Shown here: positions 7,527-13,326 of the stretch, in pieces
Numbering within the stretch: the first letter of the stretch is position 1
Layout of the letters: each line of letters starts with the position of its first letter
DNA from: an uncultured Lentisphaeria bacterium
GTDB lineage: Bacteria > Verrucomicrobiota > Lentisphaeria > JABSQK01 > CAJWLW01
DNA: 13,326 bases
Direction: 5' to 3'
NCBI GenBank assembly: GCA_913042885.1
Contig: CAJWLW010000105.1
Location: forward strand, 1 to 13,326
Program-made: the position numbers and the translations under genes
The notes under the pieces: model-generated
What the model saw: only the letters and a program-made list of their open reading frames with translations
What the model was told of the DNA's origin: nothing
Databases searched by the model: none

Positions 7527-7560
7527 CGCCGCTCTGTCCAGCGGCGCCAATTCTGAATTG
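7527..7560. promoter_or_regulatory. Two adjacent inverted repeats in the divergent aldolase/secreted-protein spacer
   Basis: CGCCGCT (7527-7533) and AGCGGCG (7540-7546) are perfect inverted arms around six bases. Immediately after, CAATT (7548-7552) and AATTG (7556-7560) flank three bases. They sit between the two divergent starts (7478 and 7584). A regulator operator is plausible for the 13-base AT-rich palindrome. The GC-rich one could fold in RNA, but no T-run follows on either strand. Confidence 0.4.
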
Positions 7561-7583
7561 TGACAACACGAACCTGCACACAC

Positions 7584-8114
7584 ATGCTTGCACGAAACTT
7601 TGCTACCGTACTTTTGTCCCTGGTCGCGGGCAGCAATATAAGCCTGGCGATCCCGGTGATCGTGCACCCCACCGCCGATGTGCGCGGCGAAGTTATTGCA
7701 GTGGAGGAAAAGGCCGGCCGAACGATCGTCGACGTACGCAGTGCCATTGGCATTGGCCGCATGAAACTCTCGGCAGCCAATGACCAGTGGCCGACGACTC
7801 TCGTCCTGCGACTGCACCTGCGCGGTCTCGAATCACTGCACATCGGTAATGGCACGAGCTCGATCGACATTTCAATCCTGAGCTACGAACCGCACAGACA
7901 ATTATGCGAAGTTGTCCACGCCCCCGGAGAACGCAGGCAGTCGGTTGACGAGGAGTCACCGTTTTGGATGCCGGTTCAGATCAAGAATACAAAAACTGCG
8001 GGCCAGCCGAAAATGCCGCTCCTGGACGGATACTTTGAAGTGACGCTTCCCGCAGTCCTGTTAAAGGATAATCCGCAAAGCCTTTCCATTCGATGGATCG
8101 ATTTTTACCGATGA
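7584..8114 (+). CDS. Small secreted protein of unknown function
   Basis: A 176-residue protein with a signal-peptide-like start: MLARNF, a hydrophobic run ATVLLSLVAG, then a likely cleavage after Leu-Ala near residue 22, so it is probably exported. I prefer ATG 7584 to the in-frame GTG at 7560, which would add eight residues before the basic N-region. The mature part is mostly beta-like: RGEVIAVEEKAG, a Trp-Pro-containing stretch leading to LRLHLRGLESL, and the C-terminal SLSIRWIDFYR. I recall an uncharacterised planctomycete/verrucomicrobial family with the same RLHLRGLES core and a Trp-Ile-Asp-Phe-Tyr-Arg end, so this looks like a conserved family without known function. It overlaps the hydrolase gene by ATGA (8111-8114), implying translational coupling and related roles. 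Confidence 0.75.
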   Translation: MLARNFATVLLSLVAGSNISLAIPVIVHPTADVRGEVIAVEEKAGRTIVDVRSAIGIGRMKLSAANDQWPTTLVLRLHLRGLESLHIGNGTSSIDISILSYEPHRQLCEVVHAPGERRQSVDEESPFWMPVQIKNTKTAGQPKMPLLDGYFEVTLPAVLLKDNPQSLSIRWIDFYR

Positions 8115-9592
8115 AAGAAACCATCCAGCAGACCCCCACGTCCCTTCTCCGATTTGGTCATGCCTCGGTCGATATCACGCCGCCGGTCGGCATCTATCAT
8201 CGCATGTGGGGCGCCGCAAGCCACGACCGCGCTACCGGCGTGCACCGTCCGCTGCTCGGGGATGTGATGGTCTTTGAAGCATGTGACGGCTCGGCCCGCA
8301 TGATTCGTGTCCAGTTGGATATGGTGATGCTTCTGGCATCCGATCACAGGGCGTTGCAGACTGCAGTTGCGGCGTGCGCAGATACTGCCATCGAAGACAT
8401 CGAAATCACCTATTCACATACGCACGCGGGTGGTGTATTTCTGCCCGATCGCCACGAACTTCCCGGCGGCGACCTGATCCCTGGCTATCTTGATGAGGTC
8501 GCAGTGAAACTCGCGACGACCGCCACCGAAGCTATCGCCGCGGTGCAATCGAGTACGATCAGCTATGCAACTGCACGATGTGCAATGGGGGCCAATCGTG
8601 ATTGCTGGGATGCAGAGCGCGGGATTCAGGTCAACGGGTTCAATCCCGACGAAGAATCGCAGCTTGCGGTGACCGTCGGTCGTGTAACCGATGGCACGGG
8701 CCAGCAAACCCACACATTCGTATCCTATGGTTGTCACCCGATCACTTTGGCATGGGATAACACGTTAATTAGCCCCGATTATGTCGGTGCCACTCGCGCG
8801 ACCGTCACCCAGGTGACCGGGACACCGACAATTTTCCTTCTCGGTCCCTGCGGCGAGATCGGTCCGCGCCACGGACACGTCGGCGATACAGAAATTGCGG
8901 ACCGCAATGGGCGGCAGCTCGCATACGCCGCGCTTAGCGCACTCGAATCGCTCGGCCCGCCGCAACAGGATTTCAACTATCTTGGGCCGGTCATCTCCGG
9001 CGCCACCTTGGGCTCATGGGGCTACAAACCAATGGCCGATGGCCATTCGCGCCAGGCCGGAAGGTTCACCGTCGTTCGCGACAGCGTCGACCTGAAAAAT
9101 AACGTTCTCCCTGATACCGCCGACATCCAGGCAGAACTCGACGATTGGAACCGGAAGACGGAGGCTGCAAACGCTGCCGACCGAAAGCAGGAAGTCCGCG
9201 ACTGCAGGGCCCGCGCCGAGCGCTGCCGGCGTTGGTTGGCACGTATCGCCGATGCGCCAACGAATACGCACCACAGGTGGCACTACACTGTCTTCCTGTG
9301 CGGCGACGCAATCTGGGTGACTGTGCCGGGTGAACCATACACCCTGATCCAGACATCCCTGCAGTCGCAGTTTTCGGAGCACGTCGTTCTCGTTTCGCCG
9401 TTGTGCCTGGGCGCTCTAGGCGCATACGCCCTGCCTCGCGAGAAATACGGTCTCGGGCTGTACCCGGAAGAGGCGACAATGCTGGCACCTGGCGCGTTGG
9501 AAGATCTTATCGACGCTGTAACCGCAACTATTAAGGAATCAAATGGACGAGAAGATTACGCAACGGACTCAGGAAAAGTAACGGATAAATAG
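8111..9592 (+). CDS. Neutral/alkaline ceramidase-like metal hydrolase (N-terminal domain type)
   Basis: A 493-residue protein of the neutral/alkaline non-lysosomal ceramidase superfamily, zinc enzymes that split amide bonds of N-acyl sphingoid lipids; many bacterial members have unknown substrates. The start shows FGHASVDITPPVG (15-27). Likely metal ligands are H103/H105 in YSHTHAGG, H209 in SYGCHP, E408 in VPGEPY and a later Tyr (Y410 or Y445). ILLGPCGE-type sequence (242-249) is also conserved. It is shorter than classical ceramidases (about 650-750 residues) and lacks their C-terminal immunoglobulin-like domain. No signal peptide is visible, so it may be cytoplasmic, unlike its neighbour. 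I chose ATG 8111 (ATGA overlap) over ATG 8093. The last 10 codons lie in the left arm of the inverted repeat at 9561-9643, so the C-terminus may have been altered by it. Confidence 0.8.
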   Translation: MKETIQQTPTSLLRFGHASVDITPPVGIYHRMWGAASHDRATGVHRPLLGDVMVFEACDGSARMIRVQLDMVMLLASDHRALQTAVAACADTAIEDIEITYSHTHAGGVFLPDRHELPGGDLIPGYLDEVAVKLATTATEAIAAVQSSTISYATARCAMGANRDCWDAERGIQVNGFNPDEESQLAVTVGRVTDGTGQQTHTFVSYGCHPITLAWDNTLISPDYVGATRATVTQVTGTPTIFLLGPCGEIGPRHGHVGDTEIADRNGRQLAYAALSALESLGPPQQDFNYLGPVISGATLGSWGYKPMADGHSRQAGRFTVVRDSVDLKNNVLPDTADIQAELDDWNRKTEAANAADRKQEVRDCRARAERCRRWLARIADAPTNTHHRWHYTVFLCGDAIWVTVPGEPYTLIQTSLQSQFSEHVVLVSPLCLGALGAYALPREKYGLGLYPEEATMLAPGALEDLIDAVTATIKESNGREDYATDSGKVTDK

Positions 9593-9643
9593 ATGAAGGG
9601 AGTCTGCCTGTTTGCGTATCCATTGCTTTTTCTGAATCCGTTG
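9561..9643. repeat. Long imperfect inverted repeat spanning the hydrolase stop codon
   Basis: Arms at 9561-9587 and 9617-9643 are 27 bases each and complementary at 23 positions. The four differences are all transitions; in plus-strand RNA two become G-U pairs and two are C-A mismatches. The spacer is 29 bases (9588-9616). The left arm encodes the hydrolase C-terminus. The five-base word ACGGA occurs twice within the left arm. No T-run follows the right arm. It could be an intercistronic mRNA hairpin or a palindromic mobile-type element. Confidence 0.85.
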
Positions 9644-9664
9644 CTATACATCTGTAGTAACTGA
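9593..9664 (+). CDS. Possible 23-residue hydrophobic micro-ORF
   Basis: ATG directly follows the hydrolase stop (TAG at 9590-9592). The frame reads Met-Lys-Gly then a run rich in Leu, Phe, Tyr and Cys, and ends at TGA 9662-9664, overlapping the oxidoreductase ATG as TGATG. The perfect abutment on both sides suggests translational coupling. However, it has no Shine-Dalgarno, and most of it lies in the loop and right arm of the inverted repeat, so chance is a fair alternative. Confidence 0.25.
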   Translation: MKGVCLFAYPLLFLNPLLYICSN

Positions 9665-10647
9665 TGCATCAATCCTGCCAAAATCTCAGCGTCCTGATTG
9701 CCGGTTGCGGCAGCATCGGCAAACGGCACGCCCGTCTCCTGACCGAGCTGGGACTTACAGATCTGCGGGCCTGCGATCCGAATCCGCAGCAACTGCAGAG
9801 CCTTCAGGCAGAGGTGCCAACCGTAGAGCCCGTCGAATCGTTCGCCACCGGCCTCGAGGCACAGCCCGATTGCGTCTGGATCCTGACCCCTCCGCAACTG
9901 CACATACCCATGGCAATGGAAGCGCTTCAGGCCGGCTGTCACGTGTTCAGCGAGAAGCCGCTATGCGAGACCACCGAAGAGGTCCCAGCCCTCGAGCGCC
10001 TGATTGCCGAGTCCGGACTCAAGATGATGGTGGGCCTCTGCTTCCGCTACCACAAGGGACTGCGTCACGCCAAGGAACTGCTCGATGGCAACACCATCGG
10101 ACGGCTCGTCTCGGTGCGGGCCCTGATGGGCGAACACATGCCCGACATTCGTCCGGACTTCCGGCAAGTCTGGACGCCAACTGGTATCAGTGGCGGCGCC
10201 TTCGATCTGATCCACGACATCGATCTGGCGATCTGGTATGCCGGCCAACCGGTACGTCGTGTCGAAAGCGTATTCGGATCTTACAGCGATATTGGTATGG
10301 AAGCTCCCGATGTCGTCGAAGTGCTGATCGACTTTGAGGATCGCTGTTGCGCCAGCGTCCATCTCGATTTTTTCCAGCGCCCGCGACGGCGTCAGATCGA
10401 GTTGATCGGTACCGACGGCGTTATCATGGTCGAATTCGCTGAATGGAACACCTGTACCGTTTCCACCTGGCGCCAGGAAACGGGCGTTTGGGCCCATGAA
10501 CAACTGAAGACCGACCGCGATGACATGTTTCGCGATGAGGATTGTGAGTTTCTCGAAGCGGTCGTCGAAGACAAGCCTATTCACTGCACTGTCTCCGAGG
10601 CACTGAAAAGTGCCGAAGTCGTCACCGCCGCCCGTTGCAGGCAATAG
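9664..10647 (+). CDS. Gfo/Idh/MocA family oxidoreductase
   Basis: A 327-residue NAD(P)-dependent dehydrogenase-like protein; relatives oxidise or reduce hydroxyls of sugars, inositols and amino sugars. The N-terminal Rossmann fold shows LIAGCGSIGKRHA (11-23), followed by the conserved EKP at 97-99 in HVFSEKPL, whose Lys98 is the usual catalytic residue. The C-terminal substrate domain carries GGAFDLIHDIDL (177-188), where Asp181, His184 and Asp185 match the family's D-x-x-x-H-type motif. Length is typical. The start has no Shine-Dalgarno but sits in a TGATG overlap with a possible micro-ORF, and is 71 bases beyond the hydrolase stop. The aminotransferase follows after 18 bases. Oxidation of a hydroxyl to a ketone, then amination by the neighbour (or the reverse), is a plausible pair of steps. 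Substrate unknown. Confidence 0.9.
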   Translation: MHQSCQNLSVLIAGCGSIGKRHARLLTELGLTDLRACDPNPQQLQSLQAEVPTVEPVESFATGLEAQPDCVWILTPPQLHIPMAMEALQAGCHVFSEKPLCETTEEVPALERLIAESGLKMMVGLCFRYHKGLRHAKELLDGNTIGRLVSVRALMGEHMPDIRPDFRQVWTPTGISGGAFDLIHDIDLAIWYAGQPVRRVESVFGSYSDIGMEAPDVVEVLIDFEDRCCASVHLDFFQRPRRRQIELIGTDGVIMVEFAEWNTCTVSTWRQETGVWAHEQLKTDRDDMFRDEDCEFLEAVVEDKPIHCTVSEALKSAEVVTAARCRQ

Positions 10648-10651
10648 TTTT

Positions 10652-10658
10652 GAGGAGA
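10652..10658 (+). promoter_or_regulatory. Ribosome binding site of the aminotransferase gene
   Basis: GAGGAGA lies seven bases before the ATG at 10666 and fixes that start. It is the strongest Shine-Dalgarno in the window. Confidence 0.8.
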
Positions 10659-10665
10659 GACTTCT

Positions 10666-12042
10666 ATGGCATTTGATCTTGCCACCCTGACACCAGTACC
10701 AACCGAGCCGGTGCAAACCGCCTGGCGCCGTATCCAGACACCTATCCCGGTGCCGGAATCGATACCAATCATCGAACAACTACGTGCCGTTGAGGCGCGT
10801 TCGATGGCGGGCATGCCGCCAGTTCTGTGGGACGAAGCCGAAGGTTTTCTGGTTCGCGACCGCTTCGGCAATCAGTGGATCGATCTGACCAGCGGCATCG
10901 TACTGGCCAATACCGGGCATGCCCATCCGAAAGTCTGCGCCGCTATCCGTGACGCAGCCGATGGCAAGCTTCTAGGGACCTACGCCTTCCCACAGGAGCG
11001 ACGTCTGGAACTGCTGGAGCGACTGGCAGAATTGTCGCCGGTGAGTGATTCCAAGGCAATCCTTTTCAGCGCCGGAACCGAAGCAACGGAAGCCGCCATG
11101 ATGCTGATGCGGCGGCACGGCCAAACGATCAACCCCGGCAAGGTCGGCATCCTCAGTTTTGCTGACGGCTATCACGGACGCACCCTCGGTGCGAATCTGG
11201 CAATGGGCTCGGCGAAATGGATAGACGACTACGCCCTGCCCTTTTATCAGATTCCGTTTCCCTACCGACCACGCTGGCCGTGGGACGACGCAGCCGACGA
11301 CCCGACGGGTGAGAAGGCTTTCGAGCAATGCCTAACAAAACTAGAAGCCAATGGGGTACGCGCCGAGTCAATCGCCGGATTCATCGGTGAAGCACTTCCG
11401 GGCTGGGCTACCTTGCCGATGCCGGGAGGCTTTGCAAAGGCGCTGCGGGCTTGGTGCAACGCCCACGACATTCTTCTCTGTTTCGACGAGGTGCAGTGCG
11501 GCATGGGACGCACCGGTCGCTGGTTCGGATTCGAACACTGCGATATCCTCCCGGACCTGATCACCCTTGGCAAGGGATTGACCTCCAGCGTGCCGGTCTC
11601 TGCTGTTGTCGGACGTGCGGACGTTCTTGACCTGCCGAATCCCGGAGAAATGTCCAGCACACACGGTGGCAATCCGGTGGGTGTTGCAGCGGCGCTCGCC
11701 GCGCTCGACGTGATCGAGCAGGAGGAACTTCTGGCGGCAAGTTCGGCGACCGGCAACCAGGTATTGGCACGCTTGCAGGCGCTGCAGGCAGTCTATCCGG
11801 AGCGCATCCTGTCGGCACACGGTCGCGGGTTGTTCCTCTCGCTGCACTTCATGCAGCCAGGCACGCGGGCGCCCGATGTTAAACTGGCGGATGCGGTGGC
11901 CGGTGAAGCTGTGCGGCGCGGCGTACTGATGTTTGTCACTGGCCGCGGTTTTATCAAGTTTGTGCCGCCGCTGTCGATCCATCCGGACGCTGCAATGGAA
12001 GCCGCAGAGGTGATTTGCGAGTCCGTCAAAGCGTTGGTCTGA
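10666..12042 (+). CDS. Class III aminotransferase (PLP-dependent, 4-aminobutyrate/ornithine type)
   Basis: A 458-residue fold-type I PLP enzyme that moves an amino group, typically from an omega-amine, to a 2-oxo acid acceptor. Motifs: DLTSGIVLANTGHAHP (73-88), LFSAGTEATEAA (133-144, phosphate-binding SGTEA equivalent), DGYHGRTLG (167-175), FDEVQCGMGRTG (273-284, D274 holding the pyridine nitrogen), LITLGKGL (298-305, Schiff-base Lys303) and STHGGNPVG (331-339). Length matches GabT-like and beta-alanine or 2,2-dialkylglycine relatives. An N-terminal extension of about 45 residues precedes the common core. Good ribosome binding site at 10652-10658. Last gene of the rightward set; substrate cannot be read from sequence, though proximity to a ceramidase-like amidohydrolase and a sugar-type oxidoreductase hints at an amino-polyol or amino-lipid product (inference). 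Confidence 0.9.
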   Translation: MAFDLATLTPVPTEPVQTAWRRIQTPIPVPESIPIIEQLRAVEARSMAGMPPVLWDEAEGFLVRDRFGNQWIDLTSGIVLANTGHAHPKVCAAIRDAADGKLLGTYAFPQERRLELLERLAELSPVSDSKAILFSAGTEATEAAMMLMRRHGQTINPGKVGILSFADGYHGRTLGANLAMGSAKWIDDYALPFYQIPFPYRPRWPWDDAADDPTGEKAFEQCLTKLEANGVRAESIAGFIGEALPGWATLPMPGGFAKALRAWCNAHDILLCFDEVQCGMGRTGRWFGFEHCDILPDLITLGKGLTSSVPVSAVVGRADVLDLPNPGEMSSTHGGNPVGVAAALAALDVIEQEELLAASSATGNQVLARLQALQAVYPERILSAHGRGLFLSLHFMQPGTRAPDVKLADAVAGEAVRRGVLMFVTGRGFIKFVPPLSIHPDAAMEAAEVICESVKALV

Positions 12043-12045
12043 AGT

Positions 12046-12077
12046 CCGGATCAGGCATCAATTCCGGCCGGGTTTTT
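12046..12077 (+). terminator. Weak terminator-like stem after the aminotransferase gene
   Basis: CCGGA (12046-12050) can pair with TCCGG (12063-12067), and TTTTT (12073-12077) follows after five bases. Short stem, long loop and the gap before the T-run make this a weak candidate. It is placed right where transcription of the rightward genes should end before the oppositely oriented tRNA. Confidence 0.25.
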
Positions 12078-12095
12078 CACGGCTTGGAACTGCAT

Positions 12096-12188
12096 TGGCG
12101 GAGGGACAGGGATTCGAACCCTGGGGACAGGCAAAACCCGCCCAACGCATTTCGAGTGCGCCGCCTTCAACCGCTCAGCCATCCCTCC
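12096..12188 (-). tRNA. tRNA-Ser (anticodon CGA)
   Basis: On the minus strand the 93 bases start GGAGGGATGGCTGAGCGG and end TTCGAATCCC...TCCCTCC-G-CCA. The acceptor stem GGAGGGA/TCCCTCC pairs perfectly. The anticodon stem GCGCA/TGCGT encloses loop CTCGAAA with anticodon CGA (12154-12152), reading UCG codons. A long variable arm, as expected for serine tRNAs, lies between it and the T arm (GGTTCGAATCC). The 3' CCA is encoded (12098-12096) with G as discriminator. A promoter lies just upstream at 12207-12235. No duplicated 3' end that would mark an integrated element was seen in the window. Confidence 0.97.
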
Positions 12189-12206
12189 ACAAATTAAATG
12201 AGCGAC

Positions 12207-12235
12207 ACGATAGCCTTGTTTCAATCCGATGGCAA
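12207..12235 (-). promoter_or_regulatory. Promoter of the tRNA-Ser gene
   Basis: Minus-strand TTGCCA (12235-12230) and TATCGT (12212-12207) are separated by exactly 17 bases, matching sigma-70 boxes at 5/6 and 4/6. Transcription would begin near 12200, leaving a leader of about 12 bases before the mature tRNA at 12188, a normal arrangement for a single tRNA gene. Confidence 0.55.
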
Positions 12236-12287
12236 GGATGTTGTTCGGCTGCGAAGATCAAGGCCGCGGTTGTTTGCACGGCTAATA

Positions 12288-12809
12288 TCAATACACCGCC
12301 GGCAATGTAAAAGGCTCGTTTTCCTCTGCAGTGATTTCCGGCAGTCCGTGTGCCGTATCCTCAATTGCTGCAATCATTCGACCGCTCCTGCCCAGGACCT
12401 CATCGGCCATCCTTACCAGTGCCCGATTCGGTCGCGCTACTGGGGATGCGCAACGCAAGGCCAAGGCGATCTCCCGCTCGTCGGCGGACGAATTGTGCAG
12501 GCAGGCCGCCATGAAGGCTACTGCCGTGGAGCGACTAACGCCGCCGTGGCAATGGATCAGGATGCCGGCAGTTCGTTCCCAGTCGGCGAGAAAGGTGAGC
12601 AAATCATCGATGTGCCCGGCCGAAGGTTCGACCAGGCCATCCTCGGCCATGTCTATGTCATGAAACGACAGGCGCAGATGTCGACCAGCATACGCAGGGC
12701 CAGACTCAGGGAAGTCGCAACCGGGGTTGATCATACTGACAATACGCTCCGGTGCGTGGAGCTCGATCATCTCATTGACTCTTGATAGCGGGCAGACTAT
12801 GATGTTCAT
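12288..12809 (-). CDS. Tyrosine/dual-specificity phosphatase-like protein
   Basis: A 173-residue small cysteine phosphatase. The signature C-x5-R loop is complete: IHCHGGVSRSTA (85-96), nucleophile Cys87 and phosphate-binding Arg93. Asp51 in FHDIDM is a candidate general acid. The start MNIIVCPLSR and the helical C-terminal half (ASPVARPNRALVRMADEVLGRSGRM, in parts 121-145) resemble uncharacterised phosphatases I associate with Alphaproteobacteria. Substrate (phosphoprotein, lipid or sugar phosphate) is unknown. No signal peptide, so cytoplasmic. The start ATG 12809 has only a weak AAGGCG upstream. Same strand as the tRNA downstream and the partial sugar-binding gene 68 bases upstream. Confidence 0.85.
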   Translation of the reverse strand: MNIIVCPLSRVNEMIELHAPERIVSMINPGCDFPESGPAYAGRHLRLSFHDIDMAEDGLVEPSAGHIDDLLTFLADWERTAGILIHCHGGVSRSTAVAFMAACLHNSSADEREIALALRCASPVARPNRALVRMADEVLGRSGRMIAAIEDTAHGLPEITAEENEPFTLPAVY

Positions 12810-12830
12810 AGGGCGCCTTGGAGTAGGACG

Positions 12831-12873
12831 GATCTCTGCTTTCCTTTGAACGCCTTGATCGGATGCGGAGATC
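12831..12873. repeat. Inverted repeat between the sugar-binding and phosphatase genes
   Basis: GATCTCTGC (12831-12839) and GCGGAGATC (12865-12873) are complementary at eight of nine positions, the ninth being a G-U pair in plus-strand RNA. The 25-base loop is long. On the minus strand the structure starts four bases after the upstream gene's stop, so it could be a 3'-end hairpin, although no T-run follows. Confidence 0.35.
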
Positions 12874-12877
12874 TATT

Positions 12878-13326
12878 TCAGTTGTTTGGCGACCAGAAGA
12901 AACCGCGACGCATCAGGCCGCCGATCTCGCTCGAATTGAGGACACGGATAGCGATTGTGTTCTCCTGCCCGAACTTGATCGCCTCGGTTATGTCGAGTTC
13001 GAAGTCGTGGTTGTGGTACCACCAGAGACTGTATGGCTTGTAGCCGACGAACTTGCCATTGATCCAGACCCACCCCTCGTTGATGGCGCCGCCGCACCAG
13101 AACTTCAAGGGACGGTCAGCAAACTTCGCATCGACGGTGAATCTGGAGCGATACCATCCGATGCCGTTGTAGTCGTGACCGCTCTCGTCTTCGGGCGGGT
13201 CCTGCTGGTCCCAGGTGTAGTAGGTGTTCTTCCTGCCCCAGTCGCTGTCGTCGAATTCGGGATCATGCCAGTCACCGACAATGCCCTCGTTGAACAGGTC
13301 GCGCCGGAACGTCATCTCCAACGGCA
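12878..13326 (-). CDS. C-terminal part of a protein with a GH2-type sugar-binding (jelly-roll) domain (partial)
   Basis: The visible 148 codons run off the right edge; the frame is open before the TTG at 13321-13319, so that is probably not the start. The sequence has the pattern of the galactose-binding-like N-terminal domain of glycoside hydrolase family 2: DPEFDDSDWG, then GIGWYRSRFTVDAKFADRP, then INEGWVWINGKFVGYKP, FELDITEAIKFGQENTIAIRV and a short tail ending Phe-Trp-Ser-Pro-Asn-Asn. Here the domain is the last one in the protein instead of the first, so it is either a carbohydrate-binding module at the C-terminus or the protein lacks a GH2 catalytic domain. Full domain make-up and export cannot be judged from this fragment. 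The phosphatase gene follows 68 bases downstream. Confidence 0.8.
   Translation of the reverse strand, partial: PLEMTFRRDLFNEGIVGDWHDPEFDDSDWGRKNTYYTWDQQDPPEDESGHDYNGIGWYRSRFTVDAKFADRPLKFWCGGAINEGWVWINGKFVGYKPYSLWWYHNHDFELDITEAIKFGQENTIAIRVLNSSEIGGLMRRGFFWSPNN

Noticed and set aside
7479..7817. N-terminal extension of the aldolase up to 7817
   Set aside because: It would run through the divergent spacer and into the oppositely oriented secreted-protein gene, while ATG 7478 has a good ribosome binding site and the normal family N-terminus.
12096..12188. tRNA-Ser as the attachment site of an integrated element
   Set aside because: No integrase gene and no repeated copy of the tRNA 3' end were seen in the window.
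12015..12197. Small plus-strand open frames across the tRNA (product with Arg-Asp-Arg-Asp-Ser-Asn-Pro-Gly)
   Set aside because: This peptide is the well-known false translation of the antisense strand of a serine tRNA gene.
12198..12785. Plus-strand open frame (195 codons) opposite the phosphatase
   Set aside because: The minus-strand frame has a complete C-x5-R active site and a sensible start; the plus-strand product shows no motif.

Overview
The window is a GC-rich bacterial chromosomal segment of mostly metabolic genes. Taxonomy is not settled by the sequence. The long phosphofructokinase, the small secreted protein ending in Ile-Asp-Phe-Tyr-Arg, the ceramidase-like hydrolase and the many starts without a Shine-Dalgarno sequence recall Planctomycetota or Verrucomicrobiota. 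The small tyrosine phosphatase at the right recalls Alphaproteobacteria. These are impressions from remembered families, not searches.

Left part (1-6659): the left edge may hold the start of a leftward gene (about 1-33). A non-coding stretch with short CTGAAAC-type heptamer repeats follows. Then come a 6-phosphofructokinase-family gene, an iron-dependent alcohol dehydrogenase, and two subunits of a 2-oxo acid (or acetoin) dehydrogenase complex: an E1 with alpha and beta chains fused into one 667-residue protein, and a 440-residue E2 with one lipoyl domain and two peripheral-subunit-binding domains. No E3 gene is in the window. All four genes point right.

Middle part (6702-12042): a leftward HpcH/HpaI-type aldolase runs convergent to the E2. 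Divergent from it is a rightward, probably co-transcribed set: a small secreted protein, a neutral-ceramidase-like metal hydrolase (overlapping it by ATGA), a Gfo/Idh/MocA oxidoreductase and a class III aminotransferase. Between hydrolase and oxidoreductase sits a long imperfect inverted repeat (arms 9561-9587 and 9617-9643) that begins inside the hydrolase 3' end. It is the most striking non-coding structure here.

Right part (12043-13326), all leftward: tRNA-Ser(CGA) with encoded CCA and a recognisable promoter, a dual-specificity/tyrosine phosphatase-like protein, and the 3' part of a gene ending in a glycoside hydrolase family 2-type sugar-binding domain.

Functionally the window reads as carbon catabolism. 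One possible scheme, which is inference only, is that the aldolase releases pyruvate and an aldehyde, the iron alcohol dehydrogenase handles the aldehyde or alcohol, and E1/E2 turn a 2-oxo acid into acyl-CoA. The hydrolase-oxidoreductase-aminotransferase set would handle an amide- or amine-bearing substrate. I found no CRISPR array, insertion sequence, phage gene or known defence system.
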